From an uncultured Collinsella sp. (GTDB taxonomy: Bacteria; Actinomycetota; Coriobacteriia; Coriobacteriales; Coriobacteriaceae): DNA of 23,682 nt. Where the stretch lies: assembly GCA_958407555.1 (NCBI GenBank), contig CATYJC010000012.1:1-23682 (forward strand), read 5' to 3'. The notes below the pieces were generated by a model that was given only the letters and a program-made list of their open reading frames with translations, was not told where the DNA came from and did no database searches. Of this stretch, positions 23,073 through 23,682 are shown one piece after another. Position 1 is the stretch's first letter. Each line of letters opens with the position of its first letter. Made by a program: the position numbers and the translations under genes.

Positions 23073-23682
23073 ATGGCTATTACCCCTGCTGACATCCAGG
23101 CTCAGACTTTCTCTGAGGCCAAGCGCGGCTATGATCCCGCCGAGGTCGACGTCTTTTTGGAGACGCTGTCCTCCGAGGTTGACGCTATGCTTGCCAAGAT
23201 TGTCGATCTTAAGGGTCGTCTGACTGCCACCGAGCAGCAGCTTGCCGACACGCAGGCTCAGCTTGCCCAGGCTCAGGACGCTGCCGCTCAGGCCGTTCCC
23301 GCCGCTCCTGTGGCCGCTCCCGCACCCGACTTCTCCGCTCAGGAGCGCCAGATCTCCGCTGCGCTGATTGCTGCCCAGCAGACCGCCGAGGGCATCGTCA
23401 ACGATGCCAACGAGAACGCTGAGCGCATCCGCAACGAAGCCGACGCGAAGGCCCGCGAGGTCATCCGTCAGGCCCTGACCGAGAAGCAGGCCGAGCTCGA
23501 GGAGATCGACCGTCTGAAGGCTTCCCGTGAGGAGTTCAAAGCTGAGTACCTCAAGCTCATCCAGCACTTCATGGACGATGCGCAGAATTCCTTCCCGTCC
23601 GACCTTATGGCCTCCACGCCGGTCGGTTCTGCGGCTTCTCCTGCAGTGACCGTTCCCGCCGCCGAGCCGCTGCCTGTCGCTG
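23073..23682 (+). CDS. divIVA: DivIVA domain protein (partial, cut by window end)
   Basis: DivIVA (Wag31 in Actinobacteria) is a coiled-coil protein that marks curved membrane at poles and septum and guides wall growth. The open frame runs from ATG 23073 to the window end (203 complete codons), so the C-terminus is missing. The N-terminus has the family lipid-binding domain: ITPADIQAQTFSEAKRGYDPAEVDVFLETL. A first coiled coil (about 30-70), a Pro/Ala linker (about 75-88) and a second coiled coil rich in Gln, Glu and Ala (about 90-165) follow. AAAGGAG at 23058-23064 gives an 8-nt spacing to the ATG. It follows yggT after 62 bp, as in other ylm clusters. Confidence 0.93.
   Translation, partial: MAITPADIQAQTFSEAKRGYDPAEVDVFLETLSSEVDAMLAKIVDLKGRLTATEQQLADTQAQLAQAQDAAAQAVPAAPVAAPAPDFSAQERQISAALIAAQQTAEGIVNDANENAERIRNEADAKAREVIRQALTEKQAELEEIDRLKASREEFKAEYLKLIQHFMDDAQNSFPSDLMASTPVGSAASPAVTVPAAEPLPVA

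Overview
The window is 23.7 kb of high-GC DNA (roughly 60% G+C by eye) with all recognisable genes on the + strand. It carries a division and cell wall (dcw) cluster, a phosphate-uptake (pst-phoU) operon, and the ylm/sepF-divIVA morphogenesis genes. The gene content and protein style fit an actinobacterium of class Coriobacteriia, most likely Collinsella or a close relative: SepF and DivIVA are present, there is no ftsA or ddl, FtsZ carries a GEGGGTGTG signature, and FtsI and FtsQ have long basic disordered tails. The genus is an inference from overall resemblance; no search was run.

Region 1 (1-14260) is the dcw operon: mraZ, rsmH, an ftsL-like gene, ftsI, murF, mraY, murD, ftsW, murG, murC, murB and ftsQ. 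It starts with a well-formed promoter (-35 TTGAAA, 17-bp spacer, -10 TATTAT) overlapped by three 10-bp-phased MraZ-type boxes. The usual murE is missing between ftsI and murF. That slot holds a 123-bp gap with a six-codon mini-ORF and a possible promoter. ftsQ starts inside murB.

Region 2 (14261-15671) is ftsZ. An AT-rich leader of about 200 bp precedes it and a strong intrinsic terminator follows, so it can be transcribed partly on its own.

Region 3 (15672-21063) starts with pgeF (ylmD), which overlaps pstS by four bases (ATGA). It continues as pstS-pstC-pstA-pstB and then, after a hairpin-rich 92-bp gap, phoU. The pst-phoU block therefore separates pgeF from its usual ylm neighbours.

Region 4 (21064-23682) is yggS (ylmE), sepF (ylmF), yggT (ylmG) and divIVA, the last cut by the window end. 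yggT has no ATG, GTG or TTG at a suitable position. It appears to start at ATC, and it lies in the same frame as sepF directly behind the sepF stop.

Together these genes make and flip-side process lipid II (MurF, MraY, MurD, MurG, MurC, MurB), polymerise and cross-link septal wall (FtsW, FtsI with FtsL and FtsQ), build and anchor the Z-ring (FtsZ, SepF) and organise poles or septum (DivIVA). The phosphate-uptake operon is embedded among them. I saw no tRNA, rRNA, CRISPR array, insertion sequence or phage gene.
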